A DNA stretch of 64,000 bases from Nocardia brasiliensis. GTDB taxonomy: Bacteria > Actinomycetota > Actinomycetes > Mycobacteriales > Mycobacteriaceae. Where the stretch lies: assembly GCF_011801125.1 (NCBI RefSeq), contig NZ_CP046171.1, positions 4,526,001 to 4,590,000 on the forward strand, written 5' to 3'. The translations under genes were made by a program, and so were the position numbers. Under the pieces are notes generated by a model that saw only the letters and a program-made list of their open reading frames with translations, was not told the origin of the DNA and made no database searches. Of the stretch, positions 26,301 to 35,893 are shown piece after piece; within the stretch, counting starts at the first letter, position 1, and each line of letters opens with the position of its first letter.

Positions 26301-27233
26301 ATGGCTGAGGATTGGTTCGCTGTCCAGCGACTGCGTGACGGAATCTACCTGATTGCCGAACCTGTGCACGTCAACAGCTACCTGATAGTCGGGTCACGTC
26401 GTGCGGTCCTGTTCGATAGCGGGCTAGGCGTGGCCAGCATACGGCGATGCATCGAGACAATCACCGATCTTCCAGTGCTCGTTGTCAACAGCCATCATCA
26501 TTTCGACCATGTAGGAGGCAATCGAGAATTTTCGGAGTTGGCCTTCCACTTCTCCGGTACCGAGCTGCATCGAACCGGACCGCCAGAGCATTGGCTGTCG
26601 CAGTACCTCATCGCTGTCGATGTCGTTCAAGCGCAGTATAAGAAGTTTGCGGAGATCGATAGGGCCTGGTTCAATATTCTCGCCCCGGAGATGCGCATGC
26701 GTCAATTTCCTGAATATTTCGACCCGATGCACTGGGAGATAGCGTACGTGGAGCCTACACATCTTCTTCGGGACGGCGAAGAAATCGACCTTGGCGACCG
26801 GATATTACGGGTGGTCTATACACCGGGCCATTCAGTGGATTCGATCTGCCTGATAGACGAGAGTAATAGAATTCTTTTCTCGGGCGACACAATCGGCACC
26901 GGATCCATGTATGCCCATCTGGACACGGCCGACATCGAGACGTATGCGCTCACGACAGCGATGCTGGCGACGGATATCTCCCCATGCGTAGACGAGATTC
27001 TATGCGCCCATGGGGCACGATATCGCGCCTACCCGGAAATCTTGGGGCGTGCTGCCGCAGCTTTCGAGAGATTACTGACCGGTGCGGTATCTCTCGAGGA
27101 TCGGTTCGACTGCTTCCTCGACCCGGTGCGGGCGGCAAACTTCGAAGAATTCAGTATCTTCTTGCCACCGTCGTTCAGCTCGTTTGACTGCGCGGCTCGC
27201 CGTGAAGCCGGCCGCGTACATGGCGGCCCGTAG
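26301..27233 (+). CDS. Metallo-beta-lactamase-fold hydrolase
   Basis: 310 aa. The metal-binding HxHxDH motif is NSHHHFDHVGG near residue 70. Further ligands are in TPGHSVDS, FSGDTIG and CAHG. The C-terminal extension contains SLEDRFDCFLDPVRAANFEEF. The ATG at 26301 has AAGG at proper spacing; one at 26286 is the alternative. It is probably a hydrolase for the compound imported by the upstream transporters. Thioester, lactone or amide hydrolysis all remain possible. Confidence 0.85.
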   Translation: MAEDWFAVQRLRDGIYLIAEPVHVNSYLIVGSRRAVLFDSGLGVASIRRCIETITDLPVLVVNSHHHFDHVGGNREFSELAFHFSGTELHRTGPPEHWLSQYLIAVDVVQAQYKKFAEIDRAWFNILAPEMRMRQFPEYFDPMHWEIAYVEPTHLLRDGEEIDLGDRILRVVYTPGHSVDSICLIDESNRILFSGDTIGTGSMYAHLDTADIETYALTTAMLATDISPCVDEILCAHGARYRAYPEILGRAAAAFERLLTGAVSLEDRFDCFLDPVRAANFEEFSIFLPPSFSSFDCAARREAGRVHGGP

Positions 27234-27347
27234 GCCTCGCATCTCGCATTACCCGCATTGCGTGAGAGCGCCTCTGCACTTTCTTTGACCATCTTCGTCA
27301 AGCACGAGTAGCGGGTGACGGAGGCTGCCGAGATGTGGTGAAACGAT

Positions 27348-28472
27348 ATGAAGAATAGCAATCGATTATTTCTATCATGGTGGCGCGACCGGTTGAACTA
27401 TTCCCGGCTGACGCACACGACTGACGTTCATCTGGTGCAGGGTTGGCTGAAGGCCGCAATCGGAGCGGTAGGAATCGTGGCGTTGTCGGCAACCGGGTTC
27501 GCCTTGATCGTCGCGACAGGTCGAGGCGCCCCGGCAGGCATTGCTCAGATCTGCATTCTCGCTGGCCCGTCGGGACTTTGGGTGTTGCGCTGGTGGCTAC
27601 TGCCATGGCCGAGTGAAATCGAGTCCCTTGCGTGGGTCGTCCTCATGGATGTCGCTATCGGGGTCCACAACGTGATGGTTCAAGACGCCGAGCTCGGTGC
27701 GACGGGGAATGCTTTCCTGGTGGCGACGGGAGGATACATCGCAGTTTTTCACGGTCCACGGGTTTTGTTCGCACATGCAGGCTGGTCCCTGCTGTCGATC
27801 GGCGCGTTGTCGATGCTTGTGGCATTCCGTGGAGATTTCCGATCCAGAGACGCCGGAGCGGTTCTCGCGATCGGATCGGCCTCTCTGGCAGTGGTTTGCT
27901 TTGTGCTGCCGATAGTGCAGTTCTGTTGCTGGCTTTTCTGGCACCAGGCGCTTATGGATCCGCTGACCGGACTTACGAACCGACGCGGCCTGGATTTTCA
28001 CCTGATCAGGTATCTGGGCAGCGAGCGAGGCTGGCCTCGGTGGTTGGTGCCCTGCCGTCAGCGCCGCCAACAGATCTATTTCGCCACTGTGGATATAGAC
28101 AGATTCAAAGCTGTGAACGACGCTTACGGACATCCCGTGGGCGACGAAGTGCTGATTCAAGCCGCCAGGCGACTTCGGGCGGCGGTAGACTCCGACGCGT
28201 TGGTAGCGCGCACCGGCGGCGACGAATTCGTGATCATCGGCTACGTCGGCGACAACGGAGATTCGTTGGGAGAGCGCCTACGCACGGCCATCGAGAACAC
28301 GGACGACCTGCCCGTTGCAGTCACAGCCAGTATCGGAGTCGCGTTTTGCGACGGCGGGCCGACGGGCGCGCAAGGTGATGCTGCGAGCTGCCGCCGACGC
28401 TTGCGCGTATCCGACGAGGCGATGTATGCGGCGAAACGTCTCGGAGGCAACAGGGCAATCGTCGTTGCGTAG
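27348..28472 (+). CDS. Membrane-bound diguanylate cyclase (GGDEF)
   Basis: 374 aa. About six hydrophobic segments in the first 200 residues are followed by a GGDEF domain that makes cyclic di-GMP. The domain starts at ALMDPLTGLTNRRGLDF, has metal-binding DIDRFKAVNDAYGHPVGDEVL and the active-site RTGGDEFVI, and ends DEAMYAAKRLGGNRAIVV. No EAL domain and no obvious RxxD inhibitory site are visible. It is transcribed alone, 114 bases after the hydrolase gene. The sensor part resembles no ligand-binding domain I know. Confidence 0.92.
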   Translation: MKNSNRLFLSWWRDRLNYSRLTHTTDVHLVQGWLKAAIGAVGIVALSATGFALIVATGRGAPAGIAQICILAGPSGLWVLRWWLLPWPSEIESLAWVVLMDVAIGVHNVMVQDAELGATGNAFLVATGGYIAVFHGPRVLFAHAGWSLLSIGALSMLVAFRGDFRSRDAGAVLAIGSASLAVVCFVLPIVQFCCWLFWHQALMDPLTGLTNRRGLDFHLIRYLGSERGWPRWLVPCRQRRQQIYFATVDIDRFKAVNDAYGHPVGDEVLIQAARRLRAAVDSDALVARTGGDEFVIIGYVGDNGDSLGERLRTAIENTDDLPVAVTASIGVAFCDGGPTGAQGDAASCRRRLRVSDEAMYAAKRLGGNRAIVVA

Positions 28473-28595
28473 TCTCCGGCGGTGCCGGCGCGATCACGTC
28501 TTCGGCGGCATCGGTGAGAAATGCCTCGGCAATCGTTCGTCGCGGCGAGCCATGTCGAAGCGAGTTGGCCTGCGGGATCTTGGAAGCGTTACTGC

Positions 28596-29093
28596 TCAAT
28601 AGCGGCTGTCGCGGTTATCGATCTCCTTGCCGACCCGCTCGAAGGCGTCACCAATGACCTGCAGTTGTTCAGGGGTGAGCAGGTCGATGAAGTCGCGACG
28701 GACGGCATTGACATGGTCACGCGCCGCTTCGCGGAGGCGGCGCATGCCCTCCTCAGTGAGATGGGCACGCACGCCGCGGCCGTCTTCCTCACAGCTGGTC
28801 CGGCGCACCATATGCAGCTTCTCCATACGCCGAATCTGATGTGTCAGACGACTTCTCGACGAGAGCACACCGTCGGCGAGATCACTCATCCGCATCGAAC
28901 GGTCAGGAGCCTCTGACAGCCAGACGAGAATTCGGTAGTCCGCGAGAGTGAGGTTACTGTCACGCACCAGGCGCCGATTCAGTTCTCCCATGAGACGCTG
29001 ATGTCCATCCATAAAGGCGCGCCAAGCACGCTGTTCAACCGGGCTGAGCCACCGCGGCTCCGGAGCTGCGCAACCGCCGTGTTCGAAAGCCAT
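28596..29093 (-). CDS. MarR-family transcriptional regulator
   Basis: 165 aa winged-helix dimer. The recognition region is LTLADYRILVWLSEAPDRSM, RMSDLADGVLSSRSRLTHQI and the wing RRTSCEEDGRGVRAHLTEEG. The ATG at 29093 (MAFEHGG) is chosen; upstream codons to 29228 overlap the divergent promoter region. It is divergent from a DUF6461-like gene. The ligand is unknown. Confidence 0.92.
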   Translation of the reverse strand: MAFEHGGCAAPEPRWLSPVEQRAWRAFMDGHQRLMGELNRRLVRDSNLTLADYRILVWLSEAPDRSMRMSDLADGVLSSRSRLTHQIRRMEKLHMVRRTSCEEDGRGVRAHLTEEGMRRLREAARDHVNAVRRDFIDLLTPEQLQVIGDAFERVGKEIDNRDSRY

Positions 29094-29283
29094 GCCCTGA
29101 ACAATATTACCAAATGGCAGCATCCAGGGGCGCTTTACCAGATGTTCACAACCTGGGATAGGCGCGATTGCGATCGCTGTCGGAGCCGCAATCCACCGAC
29201 GGGCTCTTACGGGCCCGTCCCTCACCAACCCGCACAGTTACGGCCCCCTGGCATCGGGTCCGGACAATTACCCCGACCAGAGT

Positions 29284-29289
29284 TAGACT
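29284..29289 (+). promoter_or_regulatory. -10 element TAGACT of a leaderless promoter
   Basis: TAGACT eight bases before the GTG start at 29298, with no Shine-Dalgarno sequence. It is the same hexamer and nearly the same spacing as before the LysR gene at 2594. Confidence 0.45.
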
Positions 29290-29297
29290 CGGCCGCT

Positions 29298-29936
29298 GTG
29301 ACGACGCCCGGCTTTCCGCCGAATACGCTTGATGCTGAAGGAGTGCCGCTGTGGATCAGCGGGCTGGCGAATGAGGATCCCAATCATTGTGTCCATGTGG
29401 TGAAGGGGCTCGGGCCTGCCGACGCCCTGCGGACCCTGGGAGCCGAGCCGCGGCTGGTGCGGCCGTGCACGCTGCCCGAACGCAGGTCCGATGCGCGGAT
29501 GTCGCTTCCGGCGGCCGCGCTCGGCGCCGAGCGCGGTGACGACGCGACGCTGCTGGCCGGACAGTTCGGTGAATGGACCTTCGTCTACGACGATTTCGGG
29601 GCCACCGAAGACCCGGCGGGCTTGTCTGCCGCCGGGCGGGTTGCCGCGACGAGCTATTTCTCTATCAACGCCGACGCGAGCCTGACCTACTGTGCCGACG
29701 GGGAGCAACTCAGCTGGATCAACGTCGACGATCTCGAACTGGACACGGACCTGGCCGAACTTCCCGACGAATTGCGCGCGGCCTTCGAAGCTGCTGGTAT
29801 CGTCCATTTCGATTACCTTGAGCCCGGCGCGGCCGATTTCGCCGTCTGCATGCGCGCGGTCAGCGCGCTGGCCGGCATGCGCTGCACCCTGGACGAGCTG
29901 CGCCGAATCCCCTTGTTGGTCACGTCGTTCGGATGA
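29298..29936 (+). CDS. Conserved actinobacterial protein, DUF6461-like
   Basis: 212-aa soluble acidic protein. The N-terminal part (NHCVHVVKGLGPADALRTLGAEP) and the middle FGEWTFVYDDFG match the pattern of DUF6461 proteins, which are common in Nocardia and Streptomyces and have no assigned function. The GTG start at 29298 is supported by a leaderless-type -10 element. Earlier in-frame codons to 29001 lie opposite the MarR gene and are unlikely. It is not clearly in an operon. Confidence 0.65.
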   Translation: MTTPGFPPNTLDAEGVPLWISGLANEDPNHCVHVVKGLGPADALRTLGAEPRLVRPCTLPERRSDARMSLPAAALGAERGDDATLLAGQFGEWTFVYDDFGATEDPAGLSAAGRVAATSYFSINADASLTYCADGEQLSWINVDDLELDTDLAELPDELRAAFEAAGIVHFDYLEPGAADFAVCMRAVSALAGMRCTLDELRRIPLLVTSFG

Positions 29937-30057
29937 TCTCAACCTCTCGATCGACCGAGAGATTCAGGATGTCGATGAGCATCTGCGACCTTGCCGCGGG
30001 CACAGCGAGGCGAAGAGAGGTTCGGGCTAGGATCTGGATCCAGAAGGGGCGTCAAGA

Positions 30058-30402
30058 ATGAGTGAGTCAATTCGAACAGACGATTTCCTGGAAATATTGA
30101 GGGAGATGCTGGATCGGAAGGCGGAGGTTCGCGCCAGGGCGTGTGATGGCGTGACCGACTTGATCCGTGGATATTCTGATCGCCAGGCGGAAGTGTTGGT
30201 CACCGTTTTGCTGTGGCTGGCCTGTCACGAGTCGGATGAAATTGCGCTCGAAGCCGAGCTGAATGCTGCTGCGGAGCTCGCCGCGAACAGGGACGTCGAC
30301 CCGAAGGCACTGCAGGAAGTGCGGATGCTGGATCCGGGCAAGCTCACCCTTGCCACGAGCGAGCACTACACCGATCTTGTTTCTTTGATCGAGTCTCCGT
30401 AG
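30058..30402 (+). CDS. Small helical protein of unknown function
   Basis: 114 aa, acidic and predicted all-helical (FLEILREMLDRKAEVRARAC, EIALEAELNAAAELAAN), which resembles a short HEAT-like or immunity-type helical protein. No domain is recognised. The ATG follows an acceptable purine-rich stretch (AGGGGCGTCAAGA). It follows the DUF6461-like gene by 121 bases, and a functional link is possible but untested. Confidence 0.6.
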   Translation: MSESIRTDDFLEILREMLDRKAEVRARACDGVTDLIRGYSDRQAEVLVTVLLWLACHESDEIALEAELNAAAELAANRDVDPKALQEVRMLDPGKLTLATSEHYTDLVSLIESP

Positions 30403-30573
30403 CGGAGCAAAGGCCAGGCGCCCTCGCTCAGCATCATCAGCTCCGCGCTGGTCAAGGGCGGCTCGAGCAGCACAGCCCCGGCAGCACCACCTCCCGGGAA
30501 GATAGTTTGCCTGGCGAACGTTATTGTCGGTTGTGTTCACTGCGATGACCTCTCCCCTGTCTTGGCCGGTTCG

Positions 30574-31503
30574 ATGCTGATCGGGTTGGTGGCGGCGTTG
30601 CTGGCTTGCCTTGGGTATGGGGTGGCCTCGGTGTTGCAGGCTTATGCGGCGCGGCGGTCGGCGGCGGAGGCGGCGGCACGTGGGGTGGGTGGACAGGTCA
30701 CGGAGACGGGGGCGCCTACGGTGGCTTCGACGGTGGCGGCGGTGTTGACGGTGACGTTCATTCTGGGGAGCGCGCTCGATGTGGTGGGGTTCGCGGGTAA
30801 CGCGGTGTCGGCGCGGCTGATTCCGTTGTTTCTGTCGCAGACGATCATGAGCGCGAATCTGATCGTGACGGCGGTGCTGGGCATTTTCGTGCTGGGTATC
30901 CGGTTGCGGCCGCGGGATTGGGTGGCGATCGGGGCGGTGATTCTCGCGCTGGCCGCGCTCGGCGCCGCGGCGGGGCGCGAGGGTGGTGGCAGTGATGATC
31001 CGGTGCTGCACTGGAGTGTGCTGATCGTGTCGGTGTTGTTGTTCGCGGCCAGTCAACTGGTGGTGCGGCGGTTGGGGTCGCGTGGCGCGGTGGCGGCGGG
31101 GCTGGCGGCCGGAATGTTGTTCGGGGCGTTGGCGATCGCGGTTCGGATCGTGCACGGGATCGACGGGCTGGATGTGGCCGCGCTGCTCGCCGACCCGGCG
31201 GCCTGGACGATCGCGATCGCGGGGATCGGCGGGTTCTATCTGCATACTGTCGCGCTGCAGCTCGGTTCGGTGAACGGTGCGACCGCGGCGCTGGTGGTCG
31301 GCGAGACGGTGGTGCCGGGGATCGTTGGCGTGCTGATGCTCGGCGACACGTCGCGGCCCGGGTTGGAATGGCTTGCGGTACTGGGCTTCTTCCTCGCGAT
31401 CGGGGGCGCGGTGGCGGTGGCGGTGTTCGGCAATCTGTCGCAACAGGCTGCCGAACCCGAACCCGAACCCGACCCCGAGCCGATGCCCGTCAGGAGTCGA
31501 TAG
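30574..31503 (+). CDS. DMT-superfamily (EamA-like) membrane transporter
   Basis: 309-aa inner-membrane protein with about nine to ten hydrophobic segments starting at LIGLVAALLACLGYGVASVLQAYAARR. This is the pattern of actinobacterial DMT-type permeases. The C-terminal tail is a short EP/DP repeat (EPEPEPDPEPMP). The ATG at 30574 is chosen within a frame open from 30562. Its stop codon abuts the stop of the convergent MmpL gene with no bases between. The substrate is unknown. Confidence 0.8.
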   Translation: MLIGLVAALLACLGYGVASVLQAYAARRSAAEAAARGVGGQVTETGAPTVASTVAAVLTVTFILGSALDVVGFAGNAVSARLIPLFLSQTIMSANLIVTAVLGIFVLGIRLRPRDWVAIGAVILALAALGAAAGREGGGSDDPVLHWSVLIVSVLLFAASQLVVRRLGSRGAVAAGLAAGMLFGALAIAVRIVHGIDGLDVAALLADPAAWTIAIAGIGGFYLHTVALQLGSVNGATAALVVGETVVPGIVGVLMLGDTSRPGLEWLAVLGFFLAIGGAVAVAVFGNLSQQAAEPEPEPDPEPMPVRSR

Positions 31504-34500
31504 TCACCGACCCGTCGTGGACGCGTCAAAAGCCGGTGCGGCAGGACGTATTCCGCTCACCTGAACCGGGAACGTCCGCGGGCGTCGCTGCTTCGGTTCG
31601 GGCTTGCGCAGAATGTTGATCGGCCACCAGAACCAGCGCCCGGTGAGTGCGGCGATGCTGGGGACGACGAACGAGCGCACGATCAGGGTGTCGAGGAACA
31701 GCCCGATGCCGACGGTGGTGCCGATCTGGGCGATGTTGTGCGCGTAGCTCACCAGCATCGCGAACATGGTCACGCCGAAGACGAGGCCCGCGGTGGTGAC
31801 CACCCCGCCGGTGTTGACCATCGAGCGGATGATCCCGGTGTTGATGCCCGCCCGCAGCTCTTCCTTGAATCTGCTGACCAGCAACATGTTGTAGTCCGCG
31901 CCCACGGCTACCAAGAACGTGAACGAGACCGGAGCCACCGACCAGTGCAGCGGGTTGCCGACGAGGTGCTGCCAGATGAACACGGTCAAGCCCAGGGCGG
32001 ACAGGTACGACAGGGCGACGGTGCCGATCACCGCGATGGCGGCGACCAGGCTGCGCAGCAGGATCAGCACGACGCAGAAGACGAAGGCGAACGCGGCGAC
32101 CACGCTGGTGACGAAGTCCTCGTGCACGAAGGCCTCGATGTTGAGCAGCGTGCCGCCCGGCCCGCCGATGCTCACGGTGCTGCCCGCCAGCGAGGTGCCC
32201 TTCATCGCCTGCAGTGCCGTGGGAATGATCTGGGCGCTCAGGTCCATCGCCTCGCGGCTGAAGCCCTCCATCTGCGGCGTGACGATCATGCGGGTCACCT
32301 TGCCGTCGGCGGAGAAGAAGTACGGCAGCGCGCTTTTGAACAACGGACTGTCGAAGGCCTGGCTCGGCAGGAAGAAGAACTCGCTGGGATCGGCTGCGGT
32401 GAAACTGCTTGCGACCTCGTCGAGGAACCGGGTGATATCGGAGATCTGCGGGAGCAGGATGTCGAGGGTGCCCCGCAGCGGCGCCACCACGGATTGGACC
32501 TGCGCGATGAAGCCTTTGAGGCTGTCCACCTGGGTGGCGAGTTGCGGAAGTGCTTGCGCGGCGGTGTGCATGCCGTCGACGAGCCCGCTGACGGCGCCGT
32601 CGAGCTGGGCGGTGTCGTCGAACAGTGAGAAGCCGGTCTGTGCGGCTCGGCACGCTTGACTGTCTTGGCAATTCGGGATCGAGTTCACGAACTCCCGTGC
32701 CGGGCCCGCGGTGTCACGCAGGCTGTTGAGCTTCTCGACCACGCCGGTGACCGCGTTCTGCATGGCGGTGGCGCTGCTGTTCACCTGGTCGAATCCCTGT
32801 TGCCCGGTGGCGAGGGCGGTTTCGAGCCCCTTGATGGTGAGATTCAACTGGTCGATACGTCCGGCCAGGCCGGTCAGGTCATCGAGACGCGGGGTGAGCA
32901 TGTCTTTCATCTGGGTGAACCGGCTGCTGATGTAGCCGGCCTGGCCGGTGAGCGTGCCGAGTTCCAGCGGCGTGGTCAACGGTCGCGTAATCCCCTGCAC
33001 CGCACTGACTCCCGGCACCTTCACCACCGCGTTGGTCAGCTTCGCGAGTGCCACCAGATCGGCGGGATTGCGCAGATCGTGGTCGGACTGCACCAGCAGG
33101 ATGCTGGGGGCCATGATGTTCGGCGGCAGGTGCCGATCCGCGGCCGCGATCCCGAGGTTCGCGGGCGAGTCGCTCGGCTGGGCGATCCGCTCGTTGAAGC
33201 TCGGGCTGAAGGTCGGCAGCACGAGGATGGCGAGCACGAGCACGGCCAGGCTGGCGACCAGCACCGGGCCCGGCCAGCGGACGACGGCGGTCGCGATCCG
33301 GCGCCAGCGGCGCTGCGAGGACTGCGCGCGCGGTTCGAGGAAACCGAGCCTGCTGCCCAGCGCGAGCAGCGCGGGCCCCAGGGTCAACGCGGCGGCGAGG
33401 GTGACCACCACCGCGATGGTGCACGGCAAGCCGGAGGTGCTGAAGATCGCCAACCGGGTGAACGACATGCACGCGGTCGCACCGGCGACGGTCAGCCCGG
33501 ACGCGATGATGATGTGCAGAACCCCGTGCAGCGCGGTGTAATACGCCGTTTCCGGATCCTCACCCGCACGCCGGGCCTCTTGGTATCGCCCGAGCAGGAA
33601 GATGCCGTAGTTGGTACCCGCGCCGAGCACGATCACCGCGAGCAGCGCCGAGGCGAAGATCGAAACGCCGATCACCTCGTGTTCGCCGAGATACGCGACC
33701 ACGGGCCGGGCCACCGCCAAGCCCATGCCGACGGTCAGCAGCGGCATGGCGACGGTGATCGGCGAACGGTAGACGCACAGCATCACGCCACCGACCAGCA
33801 GGGCACACATGATGATCAGCAGCAGAATCGAATCGTTGATCGAGACGAGTTCGTCGTTCACCACCGCCGACGGACCGGTCAGGTGGACCGTGACCCCCGC
33901 GGGCGGCGGAGTGTCGGCGATGATGTTCCTGGCCGCCTCGGTGGATTCCATGGCCAGCGCGGTGCCCATGTTTCCGGCCAGGTTGAGCAGCACGTAGGCG
34001 GCCTTGCCGTCCGAACTCTCGCTGGCGGGTGCGAAGTCGGGGTCCGACCACAGATCCATGGCGGAGTTGACGTGCTTCTTGTCCTGCGTCAACCGATCCA
34101 GCAGCGTCAGGTAGTACCGGTGGGCCTCGCCGTCGAGCGGCGCGTCCCCCTCGAGCAGAACGTAGACGAAATTGTTCGTGCCCGCTCCGCCGAACGAGTC
34201 GCCCATCTTGACGATCGCCTGCACCGACGACGCCTCGTCCGGCAGGAAGGAGCGCGCGTGTCCGTTGACGACCGTCTCGAGCTGGGGGACAAAGAGATTC
34301 AGCCCGCCCGCGAGCAGCAGCCAGATCGCGATGATCGGCAGGGAGAACATGTAGAGCAGGCGCGCGTACAGCGGACGACCGGGCGTGCGGCGCAGCAGCG
34401 TGCGATCGAAAGGCACCGAGAACTCATGGCGCAGTTTGGGACGCAGCGCGCGCAGCCGGTCCCGCAGGGGCTCGCGCGGCTCGGTTTCGCGCCGCCGCGG

Positions 34501-34512
34501 CAACGTCCTCAT
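31504..34512 (-). CDS. MmpL-family RND transporter
   Basis: 1002-aa proton-driven exporter of lipids or siderophores across the inner membrane. The topology is typical: TM1 near residue 55, a large extracytoplasmic loop, five TMs (residues 215-390), a second loop rich in helices (about 480-760) and five more TMs. The MMPL segments GTNYGIFLLGRYQEARRAGE and GADYNMLLVSRFKEELRAG carry the conserved Asp/Tyr-type charge pair region. It overlaps mmpS by four bases (ATGA). Mycobacterial relatives export siderophores or cell-envelope lipids. Confidence 0.95.
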   Translation of the reverse strand: MRTLPRRRETEPREPLRDRLRALRPKLRHEFSVPFDRTLLRRTPGRPLYARLLYMFSLPIIAIWLLLAGGLNLFVPQLETVVNGHARSFLPDEASSVQAIVKMGDSFGGAGTNNFVYVLLEGDAPLDGEAHRYYLTLLDRLTQDKKHVNSAMDLWSDPDFAPASESSDGKAAYVLLNLAGNMGTALAMESTEAARNIIADTPPPAGVTVHLTGPSAVVNDELVSINDSILLLIIMCALLVGGVMLCVYRSPITVAMPLLTVGMGLAVARPVVAYLGEHEVIGVSIFASALLAVIVLGAGTNYGIFLLGRYQEARRAGEDPETAYYTALHGVLHIIIASGLTVAGATACMSFTRLAIFSTSGLPCTIAVVVTLAAALTLGPALLALGSRLGFLEPRAQSSQRRWRRIATAVVRWPGPVLVASLAVLVLAILVLPTFSPSFNERIAQPSDSPANLGIAAADRHLPPNIMAPSILLVQSDHDLRNPADLVALAKLTNAVVKVPGVSAVQGITRPLTTPLELGTLTGQAGYISSRFTQMKDMLTPRLDDLTGLAGRIDQLNLTIKGLETALATGQQGFDQVNSSATAMQNAVTGVVEKLNSLRDTAGPAREFVNSIPNCQDSQACRAAQTGFSLFDDTAQLDGAVSGLVDGMHTAAQALPQLATQVDSLKGFIAQVQSVVAPLRGTLDILLPQISDITRFLDEVASSFTAADPSEFFFLPSQAFDSPLFKSALPYFFSADGKVTRMIVTPQMEGFSREAMDLSAQIIPTALQAMKGTSLAGSTVSIGGPGGTLLNIEAFVHEDFVTSVVAAFAFVFCVVLILLRSLVAAIAVIGTVALSYLSALGLTVFIWQHLVGNPLHWSVAPVSFTFLVAVGADYNMLLVSRFKEELRAGINTGIIRSMVNTGGVVTTAGLVFGVTMFAMLVSYAHNIAQIGTTVGIGLFLDTLIVRSFVVPSIAALTGRWFWWPINILRKPEPKQRRPRTFPVQVSGIRPAAPAFDASTTGR

Positions 34513-34922
34513 GACACCGGCACCGTGCAGTTGACCGCGGCGAACGGGCCGTTGGCCGCCTGGGTGTCACGCGCCTGACCGTTGATCAAAATCCGGCACG
34601 AGAGCTGGTCGGAATCGGCTTGTGCGACAACGCCGGTCGGCAGGGCGATCTCGCGGGTGCGCAGCGAGGTGCGCCACGGGAGTTCCGCCGACACATCTTT
34701 GACCTTGCCCCGTTCGTCCAGATAGGACAGCCGCACGGGAGCGCCTGGCGGGCCGTCGATCTCGTAGTCGATGACCTTCTCTCGCAGCTGCCCGAGCACC
34801 GGCTGCGGGCTGGAATGCCCGATCGCCAAGTCCTCGATCTCGCTCAGCCGCAGCCGCGCGATGAAGATCGCCGTCAGGCCAAGAACCAGGAATACCACGC
34901 CGTACACCCAGGCACCCTTCAT
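34509..34922 (-). CDS. MmpS-family accessory protein
   Basis: 137 aa with one N-terminal membrane anchor (VYGVVFLVLGLTAIFIARL) and an extracytoplasmic beta-sandwich-like domain (VIDYEIDGPPGAPVRLSYLD), with two cysteines (SCRI and NCTV) that may pair. MmpS proteins work with the MmpL encoded next to them. The stop overlaps the mmpL start. No regulator gene is adjacent; the 296-base upstream gap presumably holds the promoter. Confidence 0.9.
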   Translation of the reverse strand: MKGAWVYGVVFLVLGLTAIFIARLRLSEIEDLAIGHSSPQPVLGQLREKVIDYEIDGPPGAPVRLSYLDERGKVKDVSAELPWRTSLRTREIALPTGVVAQADSDQLSCRILINGQARDTQAANGPFAAVNCTVPVS

Positions 34923-35218
34923 GACTTTCCCCGCTATCCGTTCGAGCCTCGAGCTTCTTCTCCGCTAATTCGCGGCACCTCTGCGCCGGTCGCGTCACCC
35001 AACCGCCGAGGTGACCGGATGCGACGGTCGCGGGTCGGCGGACGTTTACCGTGACGGACGGTAACAGAAAGCATCCGCGCTCGGCAATATGCCATACGAC
35101 ATATTCCTGGCACGCTTGCTACCACTGGTTTCAACCGTGCGTTCAGATCGCGCGACCACTCGACGCCGTCGGGCCCGACGAGCGCCGCGGTCGGCTCGAT
35201 GCGCCTCCCCCGCGGCGG

Positions 35219-35875
35219 TCAGGACTCAGGCGCGGGCGGTGTGCGCACCGCGATTTCGCCGCCCAGCGTGTAACCACCGGAAAGCTGCAGGTTGTCTCCG
35301 CTCCAGAAGCGGCCCGGGTCATACCAATTGGGGCTGCGATGCGCAGGCAGCAATCCCATCGCCTGGTAGGTGGCGGCGACGATCTCCGCGCAGTACGCGC
35401 TCTCCAGCTCCCGGGCCGCGGACCTGCGCGATTTCCGCAGCGGCAGGCTCGCCCGGCCGCGCAACCAGCGGCCGGCGAGGCCGGCGGTCGAAGGGAACGG
35501 GGTGCCGTCGAGCCGGGCGATGGTGCGCAGCAGGCTGTCTTCCATCTCCCTGGTCGCGGGCTGATTCAACTGCCGCAACCAGGCCTGTTGCCCGTAGCGA
35601 TGCGCCCACACCAGCACGGCGTCGCGCAGATTGTGCAACTGGACGCCGCGGTGGGCACCACCCGACCACATGTCCGGCAGCGAACGGCCGAGCTCGGCAT
35701 GCCAGATCAGCGCGGGCAGATCATCGAGTACCACCGACATGCCGACATGGTTCACCGGACTGTTCGTCGTCAGCCGAATCGCCCGGTCAGCGGCCGAATG
35801 ACCGCGGAACAGCCAGATGTCGCCCGTCCTGGTCAGCTCGAGTGCCCGATCCAGACTGATGCCCGTCCCCGTCAT
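35219..35875 (-). CDS. Permuted papain-like (YiiX/YaeF-type) cysteine hydrolase
   Basis: 218 aa. The fold order is that of circularly permuted NlpC/P60-like enzymes: GDIWLFRG near residue 20, a His in VNHVGMSVVLDD near 42, and a Cys in YCAEIVAATYQAMG near 165. Such proteins cleave amide or ester bonds, sometimes of lipids or cell-wall peptides. There is no signal peptide, so it is probably cytosolic or peripheral. It is transcribed away from a small membrane-protein gene. The substrate is unknown. Confidence 0.65.
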   Translation of the reverse strand: MTGTGISLDRALELTRTGDIWLFRGHSAADRAIRLTTNSPVNHVGMSVVLDDLPALIWHAELGRSLPDMWSGGAHRGVQLHNLRDAVLVWAHRYGQQAWLRQLNQPATREMEDSLLRTIARLDGTPFPSTAGLAGRWLRGRASLPLRKSRRSAARELESAYCAEIVAATYQAMGLLPAHRSPNWYDPGRFWSGDNLQLSGGYTLGGEIAVRTPPAPES

Positions 35876-35893
35876 GGCCGTAGCCTATGCGCT

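Noticed and set aside
31440..31495. Short tandem GAACCC-like repeat
   Set aside because: It encodes the EP/DP tail of the DMT transporter and is too short and coding to be an independent repeat array. No CRISPR-like repeats were seen anywhere.
32656..34578. 640-codon plus-strand open frame opposite the MmpL gene
   Set aside because: It is a GC-driven antisense shadow: low-complexity Arg/Gly/Asp-rich translation, no domain, fully within a clear MmpL gene.
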